A stretch of DNA of 64,000 bases from Evansella sp. AB-P1 (GTDB lineage Bacteria; Bacillota; Bacilli; Bacillales; Salisediminibacteriaceae): positions 62,001 through 126,000 of the forward strand of contig NZ_JARUKY010000006.1 of assembly GCF_029688925.1 (NCBI RefSeq), in the 5' to 3' direction. A program made the position numbers and the translations under genes. Shown piece after piece: positions 8,174 through 18,350 of this stretch; positions within the stretch are counted from its first letter, which is position 1, and every line of letters starts with the position of its first letter. The notes beneath the pieces were generated by a model. It had not been told where the DNA came from. It saw only the letters and a list, made by a program, of their open reading frames with translations, and searched no databases.

Positions 8174-9067
8174 TTATTTGCGCACAAAGGCGATAACCAT
8201 TCGTTCTTTGCCATTTATGTCGTTTTTCACGTCCACATCTGCTTTTGGGTAAACTTCTCTAATGAGTTGTGATACAGATTGCCCTTGTCCATGGCCAATT
8301 TCAAAGGCAATAAGCCCCGGCAATGTGAAAGCCTTTGGAATTTGTTTGACGAGTTCTCGATAAATAGTGAGACCATCTTCACCAGCAAATAGGGCAAGCT
8401 GTGGTTCATGATCTAACACATTCTCTCTCATTAAATGGCGATCCCCTTCTGGAATGTATGGGGGATTAGATACAACCACATTCACTTTGTCTCCACGATT
8501 GAATAACGGTTCGAGAAGACTTCCTTCATGAAATGTAACAGCTGCTCCTAATTTTGCAGCATTTTCCTTTGCAACCTCCAAAGCTGCAGATGAGATATCC
8601 ACTGCCTGTACTTGGCTATCTGTAGATTCTAGCTTTAGAGTAATAGCAATAATACCACTTCCTGTCCCTACATCAACAATGGAGATTGGTGTTACAGACT
8701 TTGACGACCCGCCTCCATTTTTTTCTAGGACTAAGGGTAGCTTCTGTAAAACTGCCTCTATTAACTCCTCTGTTTCCGGTCGTGGTATGAGCACGTTGGG
8801 ATTCACAACAAATTCCCGGCCATAAAAGAATTCCGCGCCTGTAATATACTGTACGGGGACACCACTGGCTGCTTTTTCTACAGACTTTTTGAAGGTGTGC
8901 CAAATCTCTTCAGGTAAGGTTGTTTGTAGCTCAGCGAGAAGGCGAGACCTGCTCCAGTCAGTGTGATGCATGAGGAGAATTTCCCCAATATTCTTTTCGT
9001 AATGATGTTTGTGTAAAAAAGAAGAAGCCCATTTCAGAGCTTCGTAAATTTTCATTTCACCGTTCAT
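8174..9067 (-). CDS. prmC: peptide chain release factor N5-glutamine methyltransferase
   Basis: 297 residues. An N-terminal helical domain is followed by the SAM-dependent methyltransferase. RPETE is at 96-100, the SAM loop VDVGTGSG at 131-138, and the catalytic NPPY at 201-204, the signature of Gln/Asn N5 methylation. PrmC methylates the glutamine of the GGQ loop of release factors. It lies 50 bp downstream of prfA, whose product is its substrate, so the two are almost certainly one transcript. The start follows CAGGAGAGAT. Confidence 0.96.
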   Translation of the reverse strand: MNGEMKIYEALKWASSFLHKHHYEKNIGEILLMHHTDWSRSRLLAELQTTLPEEIWHTFKKSVEKAASGVPVQYITGAEFFYGREFVVNPNVLIPRPETEELIEAVLQKLPLVLEKNGGGSSKSVTPISIVDVGTGSGIIAITLKLESTDSQVQAVDISSAALEVAKENAAKLGAAVTFHEGSLLEPLFNRGDKVNVVVSNPPYIPEGDRHLMRENVLDHEPQLALFAGEDGLTIYRELVKQIPKAFTLPGLIAFEIGHGQGQSVSQLIREVYPKADVDVKNDINGKERMVIAFVRK

Positions 9068-9117
9068 TTGTTATCTCTCCTGGTTCTCAAGCTTTATCAG
9101 CCTCATGCCAAAATAAT

Positions 9118-10188
9118 TTACTCTCCTGCATCTTCCATCATTCGTGATTGTTCCTCCACGATGAGGGCATCGATGATTTCATCAATCTTCCCTTCAAGAA
9201 TTTGATCTAGTTTTTGAAGGGTTAAGCCAATACGGTGATCCGTTACACGGCTTTGTGGAAAATTGTACGTACGTATACGTTCAGAACGATCTCCTGTACC
9301 AACAGCTGACTTACGGTTTTGTGCATATTCCGCTTCTGCTTCTTTACGGAATTTATCGTAAATGCGGGCACGTAATACTTTCATGGCTTTTTCTTTGTTT
9401 TTAATTTGTGACTTTTCGTCCTGACAAGATACGACTGTTCCTGTTGGAATGTGTGTTAATCGGACAGCGGACATGGTGGTGTTTACACTTTGCCCACCTG
9501 GTCCACTTGACGTGAATGTATCAACACGAATATCCTTGTCGTGGATTTCTACCTCAACTTCTTCAGCTTCTGGTAAAACAGCAACTGTTGCTGTTGACGT
9601 ATGAATTCGACCGCCAGATTCCGTAGATGGAACACGTTGAACTCGGTGAGCTCCGTTTTCGTATTTCATTTTGGAATAGGCACCTTTTCCGTTGATCATA
9701 AAGATGATTTCTTTAAAACCACCGATATCGTTTTCACTAGCTTCAATTACTTCTGGCTTCCATCCTTGTGCTTCTGCATAACGTGAATACATACGGTATA
9801 AGTCACCAGCGAATAAGGCAGCTTCGTCTCCACCTGCTGCGCCACGTACTTCAACGATAACGTTCTTGTCGTCGTTCGGGTCCTTTGGTAGGAGTAAAAC
9901 CTTTAGTTTTTCTTCTAACGGAGGGATTTGCTCCTTAAGCTCATCCATCTCCATCTTAACCATTTCGTACATTTCATTATCCAAATCGTCTTCGAGCATG
10001 GCCTTTGCATCATCTAGCTCTTTTTTAATTTCCTTATATTGACGGAAGGTTTGTACTGTTTCTTCTATATCTGACTGTTCTTTGGAATAATCCCTAAGCT
10101 TATTTGTATCACTGATCACATCAGGGTCCATCAATAATTCATTTAATCTTTCGTAACGTTCTTCTACTGCTTCTAGGCGTTCAAACAC
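9118..10188 (-). CDS. prfA: peptide chain release factor 1
   Basis: 356 residues, normal length. An N-terminal coiled domain (about 1-100) is followed by the codon-recognition domain with the PxT element PST at 187-189, which marks RF1 (UAA/UAG) as opposed to RF2, and the peptidyl-tRNA hydrolysis loop GGQ at 231-233. The start is a GTG at 10188 preceded by GAGGTGAAG. Followed by prmC, as in other Bacillaceae. Confidence 0.97.
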   Translation of the reverse strand: MFERLEAVEERYERLNELLMDPDVISDTNKLRDYSKEQSDIEETVQTFRQYKEIKKELDDAKAMLEDDLDNEMYEMVKMEMDELKEQIPPLEEKLKVLLLPKDPNDDKNVIVEVRGAAGGDEAALFAGDLYRMYSRYAEAQGWKPEVIEASENDIGGFKEIIFMINGKGAYSKMKYENGAHRVQRVPSTESGGRIHTSTATVAVLPEAEEVEVEIHDKDIRVDTFTSSGPGGQSVNTTMSAVRLTHIPTGTVVSCQDEKSQIKNKEKAMKVLRARIYDKFRKEAEAEYAQNRKSAVGTGDRSERIRTYNFPQSRVTDHRIGLTLQKLDQILEGKIDEIIDALIVEEQSRMMEDAGE

Positions 10189-10484
10189 GTTTACTTCACC
10201 TCATTATTTATTGACGCTTAACAGTCTTATTATAGTATAGGTGGTTCCAATTGTAAAAATGAATTTCCACAGTATTTTTTGTATCCCCATTTTCTTCGTA
10301 AACTTTAACTACTCTCACTTTCTACTTGTTGTTGAAAAAATATACTTTTTCTTGAAAAAAATAAGATGTTGACTCTGAAAAGTATATGGATATGAATAGG
10401 ATTTTGTTTTTATATAAGAGAAATTGGGAATGGTAATAGTTAGTATTCATTCATCGTTTCGCAAGATATAGGAGGTTGATATAG

Positions 10485-11813
10485 ATGAAGGTTGTGATTA
10501 TTGGTGGAGATGCTGCTGGCATGAGTGCGGCTATGCAGATTGTTCGTAACAATAAAGAGGCAAGTGTTACGGTTTTGGAAAAGGGCAGGCATTATTCTTA
10601 TGCTCAGTGTGGTCTTCCCTATTATGTTGGTGGTTTGATTGAGGAAACGGATATGCTCGTTGCTCGGAAGCTAGAGACGTTTCGAGATAAATATGGGATT
10701 GATGCACGAATTGAGCATGAGGTGAAAGAGCTTGATCCAGAAAAGCAGGTTGTAATTGGAACGAATACAGCTACTGGCGAGTCTTTTGAGATTGCTTATG
10801 ATAAATGTTTGATTGCTACGGGAGCTTCCCCTATTATTCCTCCTTTAGAAGGAGTGGATTTAGAGGGAATTCATGTGTTGAAGACCATTCCTGATGCAGA
10901 AAAAATAGTAGAGGATATGAAGGAGGATGTCTTAAGTGTCACCATTGTTGGCGGTGGGTATATTGGATTAGAATTGGCTGAAAACATGGTGGAAAAGGGA
11001 CGAAAGGTTCGGATTATTGATTTGGCTGATCGTCTTGGTACAGTGTATGACGAGGAGATTAGTGGCTACATCCATGAAGAGGCAGAAAAGAATGGAGTGG
11101 AGATCGTCCTTGGGCAAGCAGTTAAGCGGTTTGAGGGAGATACGCGAGTTGCTAATGTTGTGACAGAAAACGGTGTCTATCGTTCGGATATGGTGGTTTT
11201 GGCTATGGGCGTTCGACCAAACTCTAGTTTTGCCAAAAAGGCGGGGTTGAATGTTCATGAGTCGGGGGCTATTAGTGTGAATGCTTATATGGAGACGAGT
11301 GTGGGGAATGTGTATGGGGCTGGTGATTGTGCTACGCAGTTTCATCGGGTGAAGGAGTTGGATGATTACATACCTTTGGGGACGCACGCGAATAAGCAGG
11401 GGCGTATTGCTGGGAGTAATATTGCTGGTGTGGTGAAGACGTTTCAGGGGGTTGTGGGGACGTCGATTATGAAGTTTTTTGATTTGACGATTGGGCGGAC
11501 TGGTTTGAGTGAGGGTGAGGCTGAGGAGCTTGGGATTCCGTATGAGGCCCTTACGTTTGAGGGGAGATCTCATGCTGGTTATTATCCTGAGAGTGAGAAG
11601 CTTTTTTTGAAGTTGTTGCGGCATAGGGAGACGGATCGGTTGCTTGGGGTTCAGGCTGTTGGAAAAACTGGGGTGGATAAGCGAATCGATGTGGCTGCCA
11701 CGGCGTTGTATCATGGGATGACGATTGCTGATTTGGAGAATTTGGATTTGAGCTATGCGCCTCCTTTTAATGGGGTTTGGGATCCGTTGCAGCAGGCGGC
11801 TCGGAGGTATTAG
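10485..11813 (+). CDS. cdr: CoA-disulfide reductase / FAD-dependent pyridine nucleotide-disulfide oxidoreductase
   Basis: 442 residues. The FAD-binding loop IIGGDAAGMSAA is at 5-16, with a single redox cysteine Cys42 in SYAQCGLPY (no CxxxxC pair), as in CoA-disulfide reductases and NADH oxidase/peroxidase relatives. The second dinucleotide loop is VGGGYIGLELAE near 155-166, GAGDC is near 280, and a dimerisation domain ends in WDPLQQAARRY. Probable role: keeping coenzyme A reduced with NAD(P)H. The start follows AGGAGGTTGAT. Base use changes within the gene: from about 11250 the coding strand becomes very G/T-rich (GGG, TTG, GTG codons). It is a lone plus-strand gene between prfA and tdk, unlike B. 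subtilis at this position. Confidence 0.85.
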   Translation: MKVVIIGGDAAGMSAAMQIVRNNKEASVTVLEKGRHYSYAQCGLPYYVGGLIEETDMLVARKLETFRDKYGIDARIEHEVKELDPEKQVVIGTNTATGESFEIAYDKCLIATGASPIIPPLEGVDLEGIHVLKTIPDAEKIVEDMKEDVLSVTIVGGGYIGLELAENMVEKGRKVRIIDLADRLGTVYDEEISGYIHEEAEKNGVEIVLGQAVKRFEGDTRVANVVTENGVYRSDMVVLAMGVRPNSSFAKKAGLNVHESGAISVNAYMETSVGNVYGAGDCATQFHRVKELDDYIPLGTHANKQGRIAGSNIAGVVKTFQGVVGTSIMKFFDLTIGRTGLSEGEAEELGIPYEALTFEGRSHAGYYPESEKLFLKLLRHRETDRLLGVQAVGKTGVDKRIDVAATALYHGMTIADLENLDLSYAPPFNGVWDPLQQAARRY

Positions 11814-11823
11814 TAGGAAAAAG

Positions 11824-11880
11824 AACAACCGCTTTTATAGAGAAGGAGTTTTGAGTTTTTCTCTATTAAGCGGTTGTTTT
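11824..11880. terminator. long bidirectional terminator
   Basis: AACAACCGCTT...TAGAGAA pairs with TTCTCTATTAAGCGGTTGTT, with A and T tracts outside, between the convergent cdr and lipoprotein genes. Confidence 0.9.
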
Positions 11881-11904
11881 ATTTGCTATTCTTATTGTTG
11901 TTAA

Positions 11905-12417
11905 CTAGCTGTAGTCGTTCACCATGATTTGGTAGGTGTAGCGCGGGTTTGCTTTGTATAATCGGCGTTCAATTTCTGCTACTTGTTCTTCGGAAACCTC
12001 TCCGTTGATTTTTTCTTCGAAGGATACGTTTACCCAGGCATGTCCTCCCATTATGATGACCATTCCTGGTGTTACTCCGGGCATTTCATAAATGATGTCT
12101 TCGATCATATCCTGGTCATCGGCTATAGTTTGGTGTGGATGGGATGGTGATCGATAGCTTTTTCCTGTGTTGTTCGATTCAGTGACTGGATCGAATGGTT
12201 CGTATTGCTCGCGAATTACTCCGTAGTTTGCTGGACCAGGTCCGAATAGGGATTCTGTCCAATCTTTTTCTGGTGCATCATTTGCTGTGATGGTATTTGT
12301 GTTTGTATTTGTATTGAACCCTCGAGCTTCTGGGGTATCTAAGTTATTGTTGCAACCTGTTGTTATTAGGAGAAGCAATCCTAGCCCAGTTAAGGCACTT
12401 TTTAAGGTATACTTCAT
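11905..12417 (-). CDS. YhcN/YlaJ-like sporulation lipoprotein
   Basis: 170 residues with a lipoprotein signal peptide (LLLLITTGC, Cys22). A variable N/T-rich linker (NTNTNTN) is followed by a C-terminal domain: DMIEDIIYEMPGVTPGMVIIMGGHAWVNVSF and EEQVAEIERRLYKANPRYTYQIMVNDY. This matches the YhcN/YlaJ pattern of a BON-like domain with putative metal or nucleic-acid contact, found in spore-associated lipoproteins. The start follows TAGGAGGTG. Spore location is inferred from the family only. Confidence 0.65.
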   Translation of the reverse strand: MKYTLKSALTGLGLLLLITTGCNNNLDTPEARGFNTNTNTNTITANDAPEKDWTESLFGPGPANYGVIREQYEPFDPVTESNNTGKSYRSPSHPHQTIADDQDMIEDIIYEMPGVTPGMVIIMGGHAWVNVSFEEKINGEVSEEQVAEIERRLYKANPRYTYQIMVNDYS

Positions 12418-12675
12418 GAAAACACCTCCTAAAGGTAGCTTTTCCTAAAATGCAATTGTGAATACACAGGCTGATGAATTTTGTTGGATGGGTGGATTGG
12501 AGTCTGGAGGGTTGGATGTGTGGAGTTTTTGTATTGGGGAGAGGTGTGGTGTCGGGGTTAGCGGCAATTTTAAATTAGGTGTTATCAAAAAATGATGGCT
12601 GAGGAATTTTTGCTGAGTTTTTTGTGAAGGTATTGAGATCGTTTCCATTTTGATTAGGACGGGATGGAGATAATA

Positions 12676-12722
12676 AAACGCCTAGTTCCATGTGATGTAA
12701 CAATCACGAACTAGGCGTTTTT
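12676..12722 (-). terminator. tdk terminator
   Basis: AACGCCTAGTTC and GAACTAGGCGTT form a 12-bp perfect stem with T tracts on both sides. It lies 40 bp past the tdk stop. Confidence 0.9.
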
Positions 12723-12760
12723 GCTTCTTTATGAAGTTTTATTTAGTATGATTTCGTCAG

Positions 12761-13387
12761 TTATCTAGTTGTTGCTGTTGTTGCTGGCTGTTTCACATTA
12801 CTTTTTCCCGGCTTCCCTGGCACTTCATGGCAGTGACGGCAGCGAGGTTCATATGATTCTGAAGCTCCTACCAGGATGATTGGATCGTTATAGGATGCTG
12901 GTTTTCCGTCAATAAGACGTTGTGTACGACTTGCCGGTGATCCACAGGACAAGCAAATAGCTTGGAGCTTTGTCACGGATTCTGCTAGTGCCATTAATGT
13001 TGGAACGTCACCGAACGGTTCTCCGCGGAAATCTTGATCTAAACCTGCAACGATAACACGAATTCCTTGATCCGCAAGCTCTTGTACTACTTCAACGACA
13101 TCATGGTCAAAAAACTGTACTTCGTCGATTGCCACTACTTGTGTGTCTGTTTCTAATTGATCTAAGATTGCAGATGCATTATTGATGGGCATTGCATATA
13201 CTTTGTTGCCATTGTGAGACACTACTTCTTTTTCGCTGTAACGGTTGTCTATTTGTGGTTTAAACACTTGTACTTTTTGGCGGCCATAACTTGCACGGCG
13301 GACTCTGCGAATAAGCTCTTCGGACTTCCCTGAAAACATACTTCCACATACGACCTCAAGCCAGCCTTCTCTCCTAGTTAAATGCAT
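12761..13387 (-). CDS. tdk: thymidine kinase
   Basis: 208 residues. The P-loop GSMFSGKS is at 15-22, Walker B/catalytic DEVQFF at 87-92 with Glu88, and the structural zinc cysteines are 144, 147, 182 and 185 (CLSC and CRHC). It phosphorylates thymidine in the salvage pathway. It lies between the YhcN-like gene and rpmE2/rho as in Bacillus. The C-terminus carries a short unconserved A/T-rich tail. Confidence 0.95.
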   Translation of the reverse strand: MHLTRREGWLEVVCGSMFSGKSEELIRRVRRASYGRQKVQVFKPQIDNRYSEKEVVSHNGNKVYAMPINNASAILDQLETDTQVVAIDEVQFFDHDVVEVVQELADQGIRVIVAGLDQDFRGEPFGDVPTLMALAESVTKLQAICLSCGSPASRTQRLIDGKPASYNDPIILVGASESYEPRCRHCHEVPGKPGKSNVKQPATTATTR

Positions 13388-14036
13388 TATACGACTCTCC
13401 CTATTTATTCTTTAGTTATTAATTTTTCTTGTGGTATTGATTGGTGGTGGCGCATTTTTGGTGATTAGAAAATCAATTTGTGTTTGGAAATTTGATATTA
13501 GTTGAGTTTGGAAATTTTGGATTCTTTGGATTCTTTGATGGATTTGGATAATAATTTAGTGTGTAATCTTCACCTTTAGCATCAAGAATATTGACATTTT
13601 TTCACATCACGTCGATTAAACTTTTCCCAGTTATGTATAGAGCTTATACGGCATGCTGTAAAAAATAAATGGACCGTCCAGTCTAAGGTGAACGGGCCCA
13701 TACGTCATTGTCTCTTTCTATTATAGTCATGAAGGACGAATCGAACAATGGACTTTTTTCTTTTTCTTTAACATATATCGACGAAACACGACAGTGACAA
13801 GGATTTGGCATCAAAAAATATTTTTTTGCTGTTGAGAGGCGAGGTAGTAAGGTTGGGATGGGACGGGCTGGGATGGACGTGTGGATTTCGGATAAACGAT
13901 GAGTTTTGGTGCGCTAGATAGATGCGATGAAAAAAAATTTTGAGGTTTTCACAAAATTTCCTTGTAAATGTTAGCGTTTTCACATACTATTAAATGGAAA
14001 TATATAGAATTATCTTTATAGGAAGCAGGTGTTGCC
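13388..14036. other. intergenic between divergent tdk and NERD gene; G/T-rich patches and one terminator-like hairpin
   Basis: No gene. Two stretches (13430-13560 and 13835-13930) are strongly G/T-rich on the plus strand. On the minus strand, 13659-13702 forms an imperfect hairpin (ATGGGCCCGTTCA against TGGACGGTCCAT) followed by TTTATTTTTTAC. As it lies in front of tdk it could be an attenuator, or the leftover terminator of a lost gene. Confidence 0.5.
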
Positions 14037-14980
14037 ATGGAGGTAAAATCTCGTGTGATGTCTCAGGAACTAAAATTAATACACTTACTGAACTATCGCG
14101 TAAGCTTTACAGAAAAAGAAAAGAAATATTTTTGGAAAATGAGAAAAGGGTTTGAAGGTGAATGTCAATTCGATGAGCTTTTAGCCAAAAGTGTACCAAA
14201 CGAGAATTGTCTTGTTTTAAATGATTTATTGCTTGAGCACAACAATACACAATTCCAGCTAGATTCTGTTCTCCTCTCAACCTCCACCATTTACGTTTTC
14301 GAAATAAAGACTTTCGAAGGAGATTACTATATTAAAAATGGTGAATGGTTCTTCTGTAAAACAAATAATGCTATCACAAATCCACTACATCAAATGCAAC
14401 GAAGTGAAACATTACTACGCAATTACTGCAACAGCAAGGCGTCAACTCCAATCTTCCCATTCAATCTAACCTCATTTTTATCCACCCGGAGTTTACTCTT
14501 TACCACTCTTCAATAGACAGTCCCATTATCTTCCCGACACAATTAAATCGGTTTATGAACGACTTAGGTAAAAAATTAACTGTGAAGCCGAATCAAAGAC
14601 ACATGCAGCTAGCAGAAAAACTGAAGTCTATGCATATATCAAGGCCTTCATTTGATAATATCCCTAAGTACAATTTTGAAACGATAAAAAAAGGTATTGC
14701 GTGCGCTTCCTGCCATTCATTACATGTGCATTTAATTGGTTGTACTAAGTTCCAGAAGATTTGTTGTAAAGCTTGTGGACAGTTGGAGGAAGTAGATGCA
14801 AGTGTTTTGCGCGCTGTTAAAGAGTACAAGCTACTTTTTCCGGAGAAAAAAGTGACAACGCCATTGATAATGGAATGGTGTGACGTGGTGAAGTCGAAGA
14901 AAACGATAAAGCGTATTTTATCTAGAAATTTTAAGCTTCTTGGACATGCAAAGCATTCGTATTATATAGAGGATATATAG
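14037..14980 (+). pseudogene. NERD-domain (nuclease-related) protein, frameshifted
   Basis: Two overlapping pieces belong to one gene. The first (14037-14516) has the NERD core: GFEGECQFDELL, LNDLLLEHNNTQFQLDSVLL, YVFEIKTFEGDYY, NPLHQMQRSETLLR. From about 14420 the natural continuation (QLLQQQGVNSNLPIQSNLIFIHPEFTLY...) is in another frame and runs into 14555-14980. That part carries the C-terminal zinc-ribbon-like region (CASCH, CCKACG) and helix-turn-helix-like VVKSKKTIKRILSRNF. One missing base near CTACGCAATTA restores a protein of about 314 residues. NERD proteins are thought to act on DNA, mostly by homology. It may be a true pseudogene or a sequencing error. It stands alone on the plus strand. 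Confidence 0.75.
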
Positions 14981-15312
14981 AAAATTGAAGATTATTCTAT
15001 GGCTGTAGATGCTAAAACAGCCGACGTTTCTACTGTATCAGACGGATTTGTTGCTTTATAATGATCTAGAATCAATCTATTTTGGCGCATTTCTTAGATC
15101 CACTGCTTTCTTGTGGATTTGAAGCTTGCTTAAACCTGACAAATAAAGTATTTTGTGAATTTCTCTGGTCTTGAACATTCCTTGAATACCGCACTTCCTT
15201 TTTTTCCTGCTTTCCGGGCCTCTAAAAACCTTCTTGATCCTTGAATTCCTCACCTCACCTTCTATAGACCATATTCCCCATCCTAATTGCACCTATCCCC
15301 TCCTCCCAATTC
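14981..15312. other. intergenic, no gene seen
   Basis: Short frames on the minus strand here have no family features and no binding sites. The stretch 15180-15310 is C/T-rich on the plus strand. Confidence 0.45.
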
Positions 15313-15352
15313 AAAAAAGACAAGAACCATACCAATGGTTTCTTGTCTTTTT
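15313..15352. terminator. bidirectional terminator (rpmE2 and NERD gene)
   Basis: AAAAAAGACAAGAA-CCAT and ATGG-TTTCTTGTCTTTTT form a long stem with a four-base loop and flanking A and T tracts. Confidence 0.85.
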
Positions 15353-15415
15353 CGGCATTCACCGTTATGTTTTTCCGTTTGGATACTGCTAAAATTACAA
15401 CTATCCCAACAATAA

Positions 15416-15664
15416 TTATTGCTTGAGGTTGTATTTTTTTCTGAAACGGTCCACACGTCCACCTGCATCGGCGAACTTTTGACGTCCAGTGTAGAATGGG
15501 TGAGAGTCAGAGGATACCTCGACGTTAATTAATGGATACGTGTTTCCATCTTCCCACTCGATTGTTTCGCTGGAGTACTTAGTTGATCCGCTTAAGAACA
15601 TAAAACCTGTACTTGTATCCTTAAATACTACCTTTTGATATTTAGGATGAATTTCTGGTTTCAT
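15416..15664 (-). CDS. rpmE2: 50S ribosomal protein L31, type B (zinc-independent)
   Basis: 82 residues from [12 protein letters not shown], chosen because the ATG at 15664 lies 9 nt after AAGGAG; longer frames to 15754 add unrelated sequence. [45 protein letters not shown] and [10 protein letters not shown] are diagnostic. No CxxC zinc cysteines are present, so this is the type B (C-minus) paralogue. It occupies the position next to rho where B. subtilis has the zinc-binding RpmE. Confidence 0.95.
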   Translation of the reverse strand: MKPEIHPKYQKVVFKDTSTGFMFLSGSTKYSSETIEWEDGNTYPLINVEVSSDSHPFYTGRQKFADAGGRVDRFRKKYNLKQ

Positions 15665-16392
15665 TCTTTTCATCTCCTTCCGCCCTGAGTCTTTCGAAAC
15701 AGAGTTACAGTCCTGATGGAGGTCGTCCAAGCTCCCTACATCAATTTTACACACTGTGAAATTATATCAAGTGTATAGCTATTTTGCAACTACGTTTCAA
15801 CATTTCCGTCACAGTATTTAACAAGAAATTATTGTAAAAAATCAGCTACCCCATACTTAACTAACCACTAACCAGTATCTACATGTCAATACTAACAAAT
15901 TCCCATCATCATTTCTGCCATAGCTATATGCACTGCTTGTATATTTATATAAAAGATTAAATTCTTTTATTATAATTTTCAAAGTGAGGAACTTCTGCTT
16001 ATACTTCCATATACAGCTCACTTGCTCACTACTTTCCAAACACAACTCAGTTTGTTTGCAAAGTAACCACGTTAAAATTGATGTACGTAAAATTTTTATT
16101 TTTACACCACAAGCAATTGCTTTAGATATTTGATTATTTACAACAAGTCATAAATAAATCGAAACATTCTAATACATGATTTTTCCCTCAAAAATACAAC
16201 GCATTAACATATCATATTCCTTGATTTTCGCACCAGCAAAACTCTACAATCGCCACTAATAGAATTTGATAGCTAAAAAAAATGCTTTAAATCATTAATC
16301 AAAAAGAGCTTGCCAGCTTGACTCTAAAATCCACTAGTCTAGCATTTCCCAATCACCATCTAGCTAGTAACGGAAAATTCGGTTGTGAGATG
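15665..16392. other. intergenic of about 730 bp, no gene seen
   Basis: AT-rich sequence between rho and rpmE2 on the minus strand. It should contain the rpmE2 promoter and leader and the end of the rho transcript. The 62-codon open frame at 15857-16045 has no recognisable features. No repeat module found. Confidence 0.5.
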
Positions 16393-17667
16393 TTAGTTTC
16401 TCACCTTTGGTTTGCCTGCTTTTTCCTTTTCGAAGGAATCAAAAAATTCTATGTTTGTTTTCGTGTCACGTACTTTTTTCAGGAAGCGTTCAAGAAATTC
16501 TGGTTGATCGTTCATCGTACGACGAATTGCCCAAAGGTTTTCAATTTGCTCTTTCGGTATTAATAGCTCTTCGCGGCGAGTACTAGATCGACGAATATCG
16601 ATTGCAGGGAAAATACGACGTTCCGCAAGCTTACGATCTAAATGGATCTCCATATTTCCAGTTCCTTTGAACTCCTCGTAAATAACGTCGTCCATACGAG
16701 AACCTGTTTCCACGAGGGCAGTGGCTAAAATCGTTAAGCTACCACCTTCTTCAATATTACGAGCAGCACCGAAGAAACGTTTTGGACGGTGGAAACTCGC
16801 TGGATCAATACCACCTGATAACGTACGGCCGCTTGGAGGAATGACTAGGTTATAGGCACGAGCTAGTCGAGTGATGGAATCCATTAAAATGACTACATCT
16901 TTCTTCGCTTCAACAAGACGCATAGCACGATCAAGAACTAGCTCAGCAACCTTAATGTGGTTTTCTGGAACCTCATCAAAGGTGGAGCTAACAACCTCTC
17001 CTTTAATGGAACGTTCCATGTCTGTTACTTCCTCTGGTCGTTCGTCGATTAATAAAACCATAAGTTCAATGTCAGGGTGGTTTTCTGCAATGCTATTTGC
17101 CACTTCTTGTAAAAGTAAAGTTTTACCAGCTTTTGGTGGGGCTACGATTAATCCACGCTGACCAAAACCGATTGGAGCTACCATATCAATGACACGTGAC
17201 GCTACTTTTTTAGGGTCATATTCTAATGTCATTTTATTGTCTGGGTATAGTGGTGTTAGCTGTGGGAAGTGCGGTCGTTCTCTAGCAAGCTCAGGGTCTT
17301 GTCCATTTACAGCCGCTACTTGTAGTAATCCATAATATCGTTCATTTTCCTTCGGCTTTCTTACCTTACCACTTACAGTATCTCCGTTTCGCAGCTCGAA
17401 ACGACGAATTTGGGATGCCGATATATAAATGTCTTGGGAGCTTGGCTTATACGTGTTTGAACGTAGGAAACCGAAACCTTCATTTGGAACAACCTCTAAG
17501 ATCCCTTCCATAAACATTAACTCTTCTTTTTCTGCTTGCTTTTTTAGAATAGCAAAAATCAATTCTTTCTTTGTTAATTGGCTATAGTAGGAAACTTTTA
17601 CTTCCTTCGCCACTTCATATAATTCTTTGAGCTTCATCTGCTCTAGTTCTTTCAACGTTACGCCCAT
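16393..17667 (-). CDS. rho: transcription termination factor Rho
   Basis: 424 residues from [13 protein letters not shown]; the ATG at 17667 follows AAAGGTG, while an upstream GTG (17679) overlaps that site. The N-terminal helical domain is followed by the cold-shock-like RNA-binding domain ([18 protein letters not shown]) and the hexameric ATPase with Walker [10 protein letters not shown] at about 175-183, Walker B VLLIDE, and the Q-loop/R-loop region [14 protein letters not shown]-dependent helicase that terminates untranslated transcripts. No N-terminal prion-like insertion is present. Long upstream region, as is common for autoregulated rho. Confidence 0.97.
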   Translation of the reverse strand: MGVTLKELEQMKLKELYEVAKEVKVSYYSQLTKKELIFAILKKQAEKEELMFMEGILEVVPNEGFGFLRSNTYKPSSQDIYISASQIRRFELRNGDTVSGKVRKPKENERYYGLLQVAAVNGQDPELARERPHFPQLTPLYPDNKMTLEYDPKKVASRVIDMVAPIGFGQRGLIVAPPKAGKTLLLQEVANSIAENHPDIELMVLLIDERPEEVTDMERSIKGEVVSSTFDEVPENHIKVAELVLDRAMRLVEAKKDVVILMDSITRLARAYNLVIPPSGRTLSGGIDPASFHRPKRFFGAARNIEEGGSLTILATALVETGSRMDDVIYEEFKGTGNMEIHLDRKLAERRIFPAIDIRRSSTRREELLIPKEQIENLWAIRRTMNDQPEFLERFLKKVRDTKTNIEFFDSFEKEKAGKPKVRN

Positions 17668-18350
17668 GCGTATCATCACACCTTTTTTTTATTTATTTAC
17701 TGTTTTATTGGTTATGTATTTGAATACGTTACTGAAACCTGAAAACAAAAATTGTAACAAACCATTGGTTTCATAATAACAACTGCAATACTCAATACAT
17801 TTATTATTATTCGAATAACTTAATTCAAGGGAAGCGACTATATCGTTTTCCACTCATTGAATAACATTAAAGATTACTTGAATTAATGGGTTTAGAATTG
17901 AAGTAGTAGAAGTATACTGGAGGTTTAAAGTAAATAAAACAACCATTTACTATTTTTAGAAAAACTTTGCATTTTACTTAATCATTCTCTAATCATTCTC
18001 GGGGAATGCCCCACTAACTAATTGTAGCAAAAATTCGTAGCTTCATACACTTAAATCCTTTAGCAAAGTTCAACGTCCTTTTCACAACACAAAACTTTTC
18101 ATAAAACTAAAAATCACCGTTCCTCATGCTTCATTGTTAGACTAAAGTCCCTTTCATTTACATAATCGTGAAGATTATTATAATTGATTACCAAAACGAA
18201 AACAAGCTTCTCTAGACTAGTATCTCCCCGTGAGATTACTTTTCTACATATCAAATTATATAAAAACATAATTTTTCCTTTTTCAAGTGTGATAGTTATT
18301 TTACGGAAGTATCAATGAGGTAAGGGGAAGCTGAGGAGGGGGAACCTTCC
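17668..18350. other. intergenic of about 680 bp, no gene seen
   Basis: AT-rich leader region upstream of rho and downstream of glpX. No frame with protein features, no repeat module, no obvious riboswitch fold. Confidence 0.5.

Noticed and set aside
10968-11828. 286-codon minus-strand frame antisense to cdr
   Set aside because: Shadow of cdr caused by its G/T-rich 3' half; no family features.
15857-16045. 62-codon minus-strand frame between rho and rpmE2
   Set aside because: No start signal, biased composition, no family features.
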